From NCBI GenBank assembly GCA_025362295.1, contig JANYGX010000023.1, positions 1 through 64,000 of the forward strand: a DNA stretch of 64,000 nt. The letters run 5' to 3'. The DNA is from Sphingomonadales bacterium. GTDB lineage: Bacteria > Pseudomonadota > Alphaproteobacteria > Sphingomonadales > Sphingomonadaceae. Positions 1 to 7,368 of the stretch are shown one piece after another. The stretch's first letter is position 1, and each line of letters opens with the position of its first letter. The notes under the pieces are model-generated. The model was not told the DNA's origin, did not search any database, and was given only the letters and a program-made list of their open reading frames with translations. The position numbers were made by a program, and so were the translations under genes.

Positions 1-183
1 TAGCTTCCCCACACCACCAGCCCGAGGGACGACTATACACGAGGCTGCCCTCGACGTTGCGGGGAGCATCAACGCACGATGACGACCCTACCAAAAAACG
101 CTCCATTGACCGTGCACAGTCACCGGCGCTGGTTGTTTTAAGGCTATAAAGTTCAATCGCCCCTGTCGGCACCAAGGGGGGAG
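1..183. other. Gene-free leader stretch with paired arms
   Basis: I see no coding region here. Bases 3-10 can pair with 61-67 (one bulged T). Inside them, CGAGG at 40-44 pairs with CCTCG at 49-53 across a four-base loop, and CGAGGG at 23-28 could compete for the same partner. CCCCT at 160-164 also pairs with AGGGG at 175-179. This could be the end of a structured RNA or an untranslated region that begins outside the window. I cannot match it to tmRNA, RNase P RNA, SRP RNA or a tRNA. Confidence 0.3.
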
Positions 184-195
184 GTGTGTCGAAAT

Positions 196-933
196 TTAAT
201 GTTCGTGGCGGAATGTGTGGGCATGACCGGCTGCCGGCATGGCCACAGTCTCAATCTTGATAGCCGCCTCCAACGTTTGCAAATTGGGCATCTGCCACAG
301 ACCCGTTTCATTCACAGCCATCAGGGCCTGGTAACGCGGCGTTTGCAGGCCGTCCATAATCTCGGCGGACTGATTATCCAAAATCATGGTTTTATCGCCT
401 GCCACCACGCGCAGCACAGCGTGCGTGGTGTGCAGCAGCTTATCATATACCATCACGATCTGCATGCTGGTCGCCGCTATGCCCAACGCTTGCAATAAAC
501 TATATTTGGCAATGGCATAATCCTCACAGTCGCCGCCACGGGATACAAATTCAGCAATGGTCGCCCAATAATCTTCAACATTATAATTGGCCATGTCGCT
601 GACATACGGGTGTTCATTCACCCAGGTATTCACAGCCTTGATCTGTGTTTCAAACCGCATAGTTTTGAAAGCCGCAAGTGCGCTCACAAGACTTGGGGTT
701 TTGCACGCTGCTTCCATAAACATGACGCAGTGGCTGGAGTTTTGCATAATGGCCATGGCGTCCACCCACATGCCGACAGGGTTGGCGACAACTTTCATGA
801 CGTTGCTTACAGACACTGTGTCTGTTTGCCGTGTTTCGCTATGCAAAGCGGCTGGCTTCAGTGCGTGACTGAAAAAAACAACAACACATAAGCAACGAAC
901 CAAAACAGTTGATTTTTTAATGGTGACTTCCAA
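196..933 (-). CDS. Transglutaminase-like cysteine peptidase (BTLCP family, DUF920)
   Basis: Exported or periplasmic papain-fold protein of about 245 residues. The N-terminus is a short basic stretch followed by a hydrophobic segment, typical of a signal peptide or membrane anchor. The catalytic triad of the family is visible: Cys in GGDCEDYAIAKY, His in TTHAVLRV and Asp in ILDNQ. Relatives include LapG, which cleaves a large surface adhesin, but no adhesin or LapD partner is in the window, so the substrate is unknown. The start is uncertain: there is no ATG before the signal peptide. TTG at 933 has AAGG six bases upstream and is preferred over TTG at 939. It is divergent from the pilus genes at 1168. 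Confidence 0.85.
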   Translation of the reverse strand: MEVTIKKSTVLVRCLCVVVFFSHALKPAALHSETRQTDTVSVSNVMKVVANPVGMWVDAMAIMQNSSHCVMFMEAACKTPSLVSALAAFKTMRFETQIKAVNTWVNEHPYVSDMANYNVEDYWATIAEFVSRGGDCEDYAIAKYSLLQALGIAATSMQIVMVYDKLLHTTHAVLRVVAGDKTMILDNQSAEIMDGLQTPRYQALMAVNETGLWQMPNLQTLEAAIKIETVAMPAAGHAHTFRHEH

Positions 934-936
934 TCC

Positions 937-967
937 CAACCTTACTGTAAGTACAGTTATAAGGTTG
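937..967. promoter_or_regulatory. Inverted repeat covering the SD of the peptidase gene
   Basis: CAACCTTA (937-944) is complementary to TAAGGTTG (960-967), and the inner ACTGTA (944-949) and TACAGT (952-957) form a second palindrome. The only mismatch is a two-base bulge at 958-959. On the minus-strand transcript the AAGG used as Shine-Dalgarno for the peptidase gene lies in the 3' arm, so folding would hide it. It could equally be an operator between two divergent genes. Confidence 0.45.
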
Positions 968-1167
968 AGATATGAACATCGGGTTAACGCACGCTGTTAA
1001 ATGCATCATATCTTCAGGGTTTGAATATATTTTCAAGGCGTCATGAAAGTGCCGCCTGAAGGCGTAACAACAACACCGTGTTCAGTAGGTTAATGCTCAA
1101 AAGCAACGATTTATTTACATATTAAATGTAATTTCGCAATCGAAGTCATACGATTGCAGGAAGATTT

Positions 1168-3204
1168 ATGCGCAAACATCTGAATAAAATTCATCAATAC
1201 ACGCATGTTCTGGGTGGTGATACACGCGGTGCTTCGGCACTTATGTTTGCCTTTTGCTTGGTGCCGTTGATAGGCTTTACAGGTCTTGCCGTTGATGGCG
1301 GCAGGGCTTTTTGGGCGCGCTCGCAACTTATTTCGGCAGTCGATGTGGCGGCCCTTGCTGGTGCACGCAAATTTCGCACAGCCACTGACATTACAATAGC
1401 CAGCGATGCCGCACAGAATTATTTCGATGCCAATTTTACGGCGACCACAAAACAAGTTTCTGTAGTCAGTCTGACGCGCGTGGGGACGATCACAGAGCAC
1501 GGCGTTGAATACACCGTTGTTGGCACGATCAAGGCACAAACACTGTTCATGCGGCTCTTCGGTTTCAACGACATCACCATGCAGGCTAATGCCAAGGCTG
1601 TGCGTTCGGACGGCAAGATGGAGATCGTGCTGGCGCTTGATAACACCGGCTCCATGGGCATCGATTCCGGTGGCGGTGTCAGCCGTATTCAGGCACTCAG
1701 AGATGCATCAGCCAGTTTGATTGACGGGATTTATGGCTCGGCGGAAGACACCGATAATATTCACATCGGCATTATTCCTTATACATCGCAAGTGAATATT
1801 GGCAAGCTTATCGATCCGTCGTTTGTAAAGCAAACGCCTGGCTACACAGATAATACGGACCCAGCCCTTGCTTGGAAAGGGTGTGTCGATGCCGATGCCA
1901 CGAACAATACAATCACAGCAGCAGACGGCAATGATTTAACCAATGTCAAATGGGCGACGGCGCTGGACACACAAGTTTTTGTACCGCCTGCTGCTAGTAT
2001 AAATCCATTTCTGGCTTATTCCTTCGGTGTACAATTTATCGAGACAGAAACCTGTGGTCCGCGCTTGACATGCAGTGCACGTGCTACAGTTTCTCAATCT
2101 AATACGACATATTCTGAAGGCGCTGATGTGGGCACCAAAACAACAAATAACGATATATGCACCGCGTATACAATGGTAGTTCCATCCAAATGCGTACCCT
2201 ATACGAGACCTGTAACCATGATCAATTTCAGTTATGATGTAGGCGCATTCGGATCCGTTTTTACACGGCACGGTATAGTGCCCGGTTATTTGAGTGGATA
2301 TCAAAACATTTTATCGTGGGGTGGTGGCCCCGGATTAACCTACCCATCGCCAACCTATATACAACCTAGTACCACAGACCCTGATGATCGTCTGAAAGCA
2401 TTTCCTGCAATGGCCTATCCAGCTTTTGTGGATGCGACTGATCGCAGTTCCGGCACCAGCGTTATTGGTAAAACTACCGATAGTGATGGTGTTGACATTG
2501 CGAGCCACGACACCCCGGACAATCGTTTTTGGTATCCCTTTGTTGATAATACAACTTCTGCAGCGACAAAATCGCGGCACGCGCCAAACATAACATGCCC
2601 TGAGCAAGTCAAACCTCTCATGCGCGATACTAAAACCAATATTAAAACTTTTTTAAGTACAAAAATGCACGCCTATTATCCAGACTGGGGCACATTTAGT
2701 AATTCAGCCCTGCTGTGGGCGTGGCGCATGCTTTCACCATCAAGCGCTCTGCCCGATCCATCTGTTGGGTACAGCAAAGCGGTTGTGTTGATGACGGACG
2801 GCTTGATGTATGCGCCAGGTTCACAGACTTATGGTGTTCTTTTTGATGGTTATGGTTTTGCAAACGATCTTGTGCGAACACCATACGGATATGCAAGCGA
2901 GCAAAAATTAGTTGTCAATCCAAACGCAGACAACGCCCCGCAAAAAGATGCCCTTGTTGCGCGCTTCAAAAAAATCTGTGACAGTATGCGCAAAGCCAAT
3001 ATCAAAGTTTATGTGGTGCTGCTCAACGTTGTTCCCGGCGTTACCCATAAAGACGGCGGCATAGTCGATGCTAGCGATGTGCAGCCTTATAAAGACTGTG
3101 CCAGCGATATCGTTAATTATTACAACACCAACGACGCGGCGACACTGAAGAATGCCTTTGACGCCATTGCTGGCGATCTGAGTGGTGTCAGGTTGGCAAA
3201 ATGA
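1168..3204 (+). CDS. TadG-like pilus assembly protein with von Willebrand A domain
   Basis: Predicted inner-membrane protein of the Flp/Tad pilus family, 678 residues. The N-terminus has the Tad class signal: a basic stretch, then a hydrophobic helix at about residues 22-42 ending in LAVDGGRAF, and the usual helix with AARKF-like sequence. A von Willebrand A domain follows, with a metal-site motif DNTGSMG starting at Asp158 (D-x-T-x-S rather than the common D-x-S-x-S) and the later strand VVLMTDG near residues 539-545. The middle of about 350 residues is rich in Asp, Thr and Pro and has no motif I recognise. The start is supported by AGGAAG upstream. The stop overlaps the next gene by four bases (ATGA). 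The ATPase, secretin and pilin genes of a Tad system are not in the window. Confidence 0.85.
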   Translation: MRKHLNKIHQYTHVLGGDTRGASALMFAFCLVPLIGFTGLAVDGGRAFWARSQLISAVDVAALAGARKFRTATDITIASDAAQNYFDANFTATTKQVSVVSLTRVGTITEHGVEYTVVGTIKAQTLFMRLFGFNDITMQANAKAVRSDGKMEIVLALDNTGSMGIDSGGGVSRIQALRDASASLIDGIYGSAEDTDNIHIGIIPYTSQVNIGKLIDPSFVKQTPGYTDNTDPALAWKGCVDADATNNTITAADGNDLTNVKWATALDTQVFVPPAASINPFLAYSFGVQFIETETCGPRLTCSARATVSQSNTTYSEGADVGTKTTNNDICTAYTMVVPSKCVPYTRPVTMINFSYDVGAFGSVFTRHGIVPGYLSGYQNILSWGGGPGLTYPSPTYIQPSTTDPDDRLKAFPAMAYPAFVDATDRSSGTSVIGKTTDSDGVDIASHDTPDNRFWYPFVDNTTSAATKSRHAPNITCPEQVKPLMRDTKTNIKTFLSTKMHAYYPDWGTFSNSALLWAWRMLSPSSALPDPSVGYSKAVVLMTDGLMYAPGSQTYGVLFDGYGFANDLVRTPYGYASEQKLVVNPNADNAPQKDALVARFKKICDSMRKANIKVYVVLLNVVPGVTHKDGGIVDASDVQPYKDCASDIVNYYNTNDAATLKNAFDAIAGDLSGVRLAK

Positions 3205-3821
3205 GTGCGTCATGCCTGAAGTTGCGCCGCGATACACGCGGCGTTACGGCTGTTGAGTTTGCACTGGTCTTGCCGATTGTCCTGTTCATGATTTTTGGTA
3301 CCATGCAGCTTTGTTACATAGCCTTTGTTCAAAACCGTATGGAGGCGGCCGTGCGCGAAGGTGCACGGCTCGCTATCACAGGAGATCCGGGCACATTCAC
3401 CAACCGTGAAGATCTGGTGACAGATTATATAACAAACGTCATGAACAGTTATGCGCATGTGGCAACACCGGCACCAAGTGTAAAGATTGAAACAGCCCCG
3501 ACTTTTTCAGCCTATGCCAGCGCACCGCCACTTGAACCGCTGGTCACCGATGTCAATGGCAATGGCATTTGTGATCCTGCCGACCATGACACCTATCTTG
3601 ATTATGACGGTGACGGCACACGCAACACCATTCACAGCATACCGGGGGCAGGCAAACCAAATGAGATTGTCCGCTACACGGCAAGCTTTGGCCTGAAAAC
3701 ATTTATGCCATTTATAGGGCTGCTGTTTGGCACAGATGGTCATGTGATGATCACCGCGCGCACCATTGCCCGCAACGAGCAGTTTGGCAACCTTACCAGC
3801 CTGGTCCCCACACCATGCTAA
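3201..3821 (+). CDS. TadE-like pseudopilin with calcium-binding-type acidic loop
   Basis: TadE-family protein of 206 residues. It has the family signature near the N-terminus: a basic leader, TRGVTAVEFALVLP with the conserved Glu, then one hydrophobic helix. The C-terminal part is periplasmic. Unusually, residues about 113-134 hold two Asp/Asn/Gly loops, DVNGNGICD and DYDGDGT, in the pattern of calcium-binding thrombospondin type-3 or EF-hand-like repeats. TadE proteins normally lack this. The gene overlaps both neighbours and is certainly cotranscribed with them. The function, a minor pseudopilin of a Tad apparatus, is inferred from the family. Confidence 0.8.
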   Translation: MSASCLKLRRDTRGVTAVEFALVLPIVLFMIFGTMQLCYIAFVQNRMEAAVREGARLAITGDPGTFTNREDLVTDYITNVMNSYAHVATPAPSVKIETAPTFSAYASAPPLEPLVTDVNGNGICDPADHDTYLDYDGDGTRNTIHSIPGAGKPNEIVRYTASFGLKTFMPFIGLLFGTDGHVMITARTIARNEQFGNLTSLVPTPC

Positions 3822-4441
3822 ATATTTATGTGACCCACACGATTAAAAAGCTGCTCCGCAATCAGGCTGGTGTGGCAGCGCTTGAATTGGCTTTTGTGTT
3901 ACCCATATTTATCCTTTTGATGTTTGGTGGCTTTGAGGCCTGGCATTACATTATGTCGGATCAGCGTGCGGACCGCGTGTCGTCGTCTGTGGCCGATCTT
4001 GCCTCCCGTATTCAGGATGCGGCATCCGAACCTGTTATCAATGATATTCTTGATGGCGGTGCCTTTATTGGCAAACCGGTTGATTTTACCAACGATGCCG
4101 TTATTCGCCTGACAGCTGTCAATGGCGGCGATTCTCACATAGCGCCCGCCGAGCGCAACAAAATTCTTTGGTGTCGTATTTTCGGTGACCCGACAATTGC
4201 CGCCAGCACACTTGGTGCGGTTAATTCCACTGCCGATCTGTCGTCTATATCCACAGCCCCCGCTATCCTCAATGATGAAAGCACCCTGCTGGTGGCTGAG
4301 GTGGCCGTGAAATACACCTCAACGTTCATGTCTGACATATTGCCCAATCAGGTGATCAAGCGCGTTGCCATTTATCCTGCGCGTTCGGGTGCGGTTTACA
4401 CATTGCCGGTTGGCGGTGCGGGCGCACATCCCTGTCCGTAA
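3815..4441 (+). CDS. TadE/TadF-like pseudopilin
   Basis: Second TadE-like protein, 208 residues, starting inside the end of the previous gene (ATG at 3815, upstream stop at 3819). The N-terminus shows RNQAGVAALELAFVLPIF with the conserved Glu before a hydrophobic helix, the pseudopilin-like processing region. The remainder is predicted periplasmic and carries no other motif I recognise; it ends with a Gly-rich tail containing a Cys. With TadG and the other TadE it forms a three-gene unit. It could be called TadE or TadF; sequence alone does not separate these. Confidence 0.75.
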   Translation: MLNIYVTHTIKKLLRNQAGVAALELAFVLPIFILLMFGGFEAWHYIMSDQRADRVSSSVADLASRIQDAASEPVINDILDGGAFIGKPVDFTNDAVIRLTAVNGGDSHIAPAERNKILWCRIFGDPTIAASTLGAVNSTADLSSISTAPAILNDESTLLVAEVAVKYTSTFMSDILPNQVIKRVAIYPARSGAVYTLPVGGAGAHPCP

Positions 4442-4522
4442 AATAACAAACATCAAATAAGGCTTATTGTTGCCAGTATTTCTGTCTATACAAGAGTAGA
4501 AAAGCTGCAATGGAGACGTCTT

Positions 4523-5647
4523 ATGAGCCTTAGACCCTGGCGTGATATAGCCCGCCGGAAATCCCGTCAGATCATGGTTGGCAACGTGCCTGTGGGCGGT
4601 GATGCGCCGATTGCCGTTCAAACCATGACCAACACCCTGACCTCAGACCCGGTTGCAACGATCGAACAAATTCGCACCTGCGAGGACGTCGGCGTCGATA
4701 TCGTGCGCGTTTCCTGTCCAGATGTGGAAAGCACGGCAGCGCTCAGCCAGATCGTTCGCGCGACCAAAGTGCCAATCGTTGCGGATATTCATTTTCATTA
4801 CAAGCGTGCCCTTGAGGCCGCGGATGCAGGGGCGGCATGCCTGCGCATCAACCCTGGTAACATAGGTTCAGCAGCACGGGTCAAAGAGGTGGTGAACGCG
4901 GCCAAAGCCAATGGCTGTTCCATGCGCATCGGGGTCAACGCGGGCAGTTTGGAAAAACATCTGCTCGATAAATACGGCGAGCCCTGCCCGGAGGCGATGG
5001 TGGAAAGTGCCCTAGAACATGCCAAAATATTGCAGGATAATGATTTTCACGAATTCAAGATTTCCGTAAAAGCGTCCGACGTGTTTCTGGCGGTCGCAGC
5101 CTATCAACAACTGGCGGAGGCTATCGATTGCCCCCTGCATCTGGGCATCACCGAGGCGGGGGCTTTTGTTGGTGGCACAGTCAAATCATCCATTGGCATG
5201 GGGATGCTGCTGTGGGCCGGGATTGGCGATACCATCCGCGTGTCGCTTTCAGCGCTGCCACCGGAAGAGGTGAGGGTGGGTTATGAAATTCTTAAATCCC
5301 TTGGAATCAGGCATCGCGGTGTGCGCATTGTGTCATGCCCGTCGTGTGCCCGGCAGGGCTTTCAGGTGATCAAAACAGTGGAAGCGCTGGAAGCACGGCT
5401 CAGCCACATTCACACACCGCTCTCGCTGTCAATCATTGGCTGTGTGGTCAATGGCCCGGGGGAGGCCCGCGAAACCGATATCGGCCTCACTGGCGGCGGC
5501 AATGGCAAGCATATGATCTATTTGTCCGGCGTCACTGACCATCACATCAACGACGAGACCATGGTTGATCATATTGTTGGTCTGGTTGAGAAAAAAGCTG
5601 CCGAAATCGAAGCCGCGAGTGCGGCTGCCGAGTCAGTGGCGGCCTAA
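4523..5647 (+). CDS. ispG: 4-hydroxy-3-methylbut-2-en-1-yl diphosphate synthase
   Basis: IspG (GcpE) converts methylerythritol cyclodiphosphate to HMBPP in the non-mevalonate isoprenoid pathway. The protein is 374 residues, the usual bacterial length without the plant insert. The N-terminal TIM-barrel region contains the TMTNTLT and VADIHFH motifs. The [4Fe-4S] ligands are present as Cys272 and Cys275 (SCPSC) and Cys307 ([10 protein letters not shown]), with Glu314 as the fourth ligand. A strong ribosome-binding site, GGAGACG, precedes the ATG. It stands alone between the pilus genes and the convergent msrA. Confidence 0.97.
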   Translation: MSLRPWRDIARRKSRQIMVGNVPVGGDAPIAVQTMTNTLTSDPVATIEQIRTCEDVGVDIVRVSCPDVESTAALSQIVRATKVPIVADIHFHYKRALEAADAGAACLRINPGNIGSAARVKEVVNAAKANGCSMRIGVNAGSLEKHLLDKYGEPCPEAMVESALEHAKILQDNDFHEFKISVKASDVFLAVAAYQQLAEAIDCPLHLGITEAGAFVGGTVKSSIGMGMLLWAGIGDTIRVSLSALPPEEVRVGYEILKSLGIRHRGVRIVSCPSCARQGFQVIKTVEALEARLSHIHTPLSLSIIGCVVNGPGEARETDIGLTGGGNGKHMIYLSGVTDHHINDETMVDHIVGLVEKKAAEIEAASAAAESVAA

Positions 5648-5662
5648 CTAGAGGCTGCCTGA

Positions 5663-6385
5663 TCAGCGACTGGCCGCACTGTTGGCCACCAAAATAGCAT
5701 TCGCCCGGTAGTCGTTTGGAAACAGGCGCTTCAAATCTCGGATTTTTGGCAGATCGTTGACAACGATGTAGGGATAATCGGGGTTAAGCGTCAGAAAATT
5801 CTGGTGGTGCGCTTCGGCGGCATAAAACAGCTTGCCAGGCTCAATGGTGGTGGCCATTGGCTTTTGATACACATGCGCCTTGCTGATTTGAGCCACATAG
5901 GCCGCTGCAATTGAGGCTTGTTCGGCCGATTGCGGGAAGATGGTTGAACGATATTGTGTGCCGTCATCGGGGCCCTGGTGATTGCGCTCGGTCGGGTCGT
6001 GCGCCACGGAAAAGTAAATTTGCAGCAAGCGGCCATAGCTTATCTTGCTGGGATCAAAGGTCACTTTGACAGCCTCCGCGTGTCCGGTACTGCCTGTGCT
6101 TACGACGTCATAATTGGCTGTTAGCTTGCTGCCGCCAGCATAGCCAGACACGGCATTGGTGACGCCCTTCACGTGCTGGAAAACACCCTGGACCCCCCAG
6201 AAGCAGCCGCCGGCTAAAATCGCAGTTTCTGTAGTGGTTGCTTTGGTCCGCGTATCCATGACCGGGGCTGGAACCACACGGACACTCTCGGCCTGCGCCA
6301 GCTGTGTCAGCAGCGCTGCGCCAGTCAACGCAACAGCAAGAACCGCTTTATAAGCCATACTATTAAACTGAGGGTATTTTGGCAT
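5663..6385 (-). CDS. msrA: Peptide-methionine (S)-S-oxide reductase, exported
   Basis: MsrA reduces the S-epimer of methionine sulfoxide. The catalytic motif GGCFWG is present at the start of the catalytic domain, followed by family blocks GYAGG and YRSTIF. The protein has an N-terminal hydrophobic stretch ending LTQLAQAES, a signal peptide that places it in the periplasm. I chose ATG at 6385 because it starts MPKYPQF and leaves 22 bases after msrB; upstream extension to 6439 overlaps msrB. A later ATG at MAYKAV is also possible. It forms a pair with msrB, so both epimers of oxidised methionine could be repaired outside the cytoplasm. Confidence 0.93.
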   Translation of the reverse strand: MPKYPQFNSMAYKAVLAVALTGAALLTQLAQAESVRVVPAPVMDTRTKATTTETAILAGGCFWGVQGVFQHVKGVTNAVSGYAGGSKLTANYDVVSTGSTGHAEAVKVTFDPSKISYGRLLQIYFSVAHDPTERNHQGPDDGTQYRSTIFPQSAEQASIAAAYVAQISKAHVYQKPMATTIEPGKLFYAAEAHHQNFLTLNPDYPYIVVNDLPKIRDLKRLFPNDYRANAILVANSAASR

Positions 6386-6407
6386 GGAGAGGCTCCGTTT
6401 GTTACAA

Positions 6408-6908
6408 TTATGCTGTTGCCGGTTTGAACTTAAGTGCAACGCCGTTCATGCAATAGCGCAGGCCCGTCGGCTTGGGGCCATCGTCAAACACATGACCCAA
6501 ATGCCCGTTGCAGCGACTACAGTTGATAGCAATACGGCTCATGAACAGGGATTGGTCTTTGATTTCAAGCACAGCATTTTTTATGGGCGCCCAAAAACTT
6601 GGCCAGCCGGTGCCGCTGTCAAACTTTGTAGTGGATTCAAATAACGCCAGTTCGCAACCGGCGCACTCAAATACCCCACGGTGCGCTTCATGCAACATGG
6701 GGCTTGAGAACGCGCGCTCCGTGCCGCTTTGTCGCAAAACATCATATTGCTGTGGTGTCAGAATTTTATGCCATTCGGCGTCACTGTGTACAACCATAGT
6801 ATCTTTTCCTTTTTGCAAAGTCGCTTTTGTTGCGCTAGCGAATAAGGGTTGTGAGCCGATAGCTATTATGCTTGCGCCCACATTTTCGAGAAACCGTCGT
6901 CTTCGCAT
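6408..6908 (-). CDS. msrB: Peptide-methionine (R)-S-oxide reductase, exported
   Basis: MsrB reduces the R-epimer of methionine sulfoxide. The 166-residue protein has zinc-binding CAGC and CSRC pairs, the GTGWPSF block and the catalytic Cys in RYCMNG. The N-terminus begins with four arginines and a hydrophobic segment (RRRRFLENVGAS), which resembles a Tat signal, followed by LFASA, a possible cleavage region. It sits immediately upstream of msrA on the same strand, so the two are probably one operon. Export is inferred from the signal sequence; the exact secretion route is uncertain. Confidence 0.92.
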   Translation of the reverse strand: MRRRRFLENVGASIIAIGSQPLFASATKATLQKGKDTMVVHSDAEWHKILTPQQYDVLRQSGTERAFSSPMLHEAHRGVFECAGCELALFESTTKFDSGTGWPSFWAPIKNAVLEIKDQSLFMSRIAINCSRCNGHLGHVFDDGPKPTGLRYCMNGVALKFKPATA

Positions 6909-6985
6909 TTTCGTACACTTCCAAATTCAAGACCAAGTGATAATTCAGTATATAATAGTAAGAGCCCATAAATACCACCTATCAT

Positions 6986-7016
6986 CGTCATCCTTGCTCA
7001 AGAGGCGGGAATGACG
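6986..7016. repeat. REP-like imperfect hairpin
   Basis: CGTCAT at 6986-6991 pairs with ATGACG at 7011-7016, with further pairing of the inner GC-rich arms (CTTGC against GCGGG, imperfect). The arms have the look of the CGTCATTCCCGC/GCGGGAATGACG palindromes that are scattered in many proteobacterial genomes. Only one copy is in the window, so repetition cannot be shown here. There is no T-run, so terminator function is unlikely. Confidence 0.45.
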
Positions 7017-7088
7017 AGACCCTGTTGAAGGCTCTTTGAATGATATAGTTATTAGCACAGTCGAACACATCAGGCTTGTTCAAAAAAA

Positions 7089-7114
7089 GAACCCGGTAGC
7101 GCGCTACCGGGTTC
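7089..7114 (-). terminator. Strong Rho-independent terminator
   Basis: Perfect 26-base palindrome GAACCCGGTAGCG/CGCTACCGGGTTC. On the minus strand it is followed by seven T residues (bases 7082-7088 on the plus strand are A). It therefore ends a minus-strand transcript, either topA itself, 255 bases upstream, or the small ORFs in between. Confidence 0.85.
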
Positions 7115-7120
7115 AGGTCG

Positions 7121-7195
7121 TTATGGTTCAGCGAGTAAACGCGATCCATCGATGATAAGGCCAAAATCCGGGGGAGAATCAAACACCTTAGGCAT
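7121..7195 (-). CDS. Possible 24-residue small protein
   Basis: ATG at 7195 opens a frame of 24 codons reading MPKVFDSPPDFGLIIDGSRL and four more residues, ending in TAA seven bases before the terminator palindrome. Its ATG overlaps the stop of the preceding small ORF (GATGCCTAA), which would allow translational coupling or a frameshift between the two. I do not recognise the sequence. It could be the tail of a frameshifted gene whose head is the ORF at 7188-7322. Confidence 0.3.
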   Translation of the reverse strand: MPKVFDSPPDFGLIIDGSRLLAEP

Positions 7196-7322
7196 CTTCG
7201 GTCAAAGGCAAAGGGGAGTTATTGCTTTTGAACTTAAAATATCCATAGCGCAGGTCAGTGACAGTTTTATGAACCAATGTGTTATTGTCTGAAACAGAGC
7301 GTTTTGCATTTGTGCCATGCAA
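7188..7322 (-). CDS. Possible 44-residue small protein
   Basis: An open frame runs from just after topA to TAA at 7188. With TTG at 7322 as start it encodes 44 residues beginning MHGTNAKRSVSDNN and ending PLTEDA. An AAGGA lies upstream but is far from this TTG, so the start is doubtful. Codon use looks protein-like and the composition is polar, rich in Asn, Lys and Thr. I do not recognise it. Together with the overlapping 7121-7195 frame it fills most of the 255 bases between topA and its terminator. A small RNA in the same place is the alternative. Confidence 0.3.
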   Translation of the reverse strand: MHGTNAKRSVSDNNTLVHKTVTDLRYGYFKFKSNNSPLPLTEDA

Positions 7323-7368
7323 ATATAAAATGAATGATCCTTGATTGTCTTTCCACGATTAATAATGG

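Noticed and set aside
145-175. tRNA-like end (GTTCAATC ... GCACCA)
   Set aside because: The arm next to the loop does not pair (TAAAG against GCCCC), and no 5' acceptor partner lies upstream.
984-1000. CtrA-like pair TTAA-N9-TTAA before the TadG gene
   Set aside because: The CtrA full site needs a spacing of seven; nine bases here do not fit.
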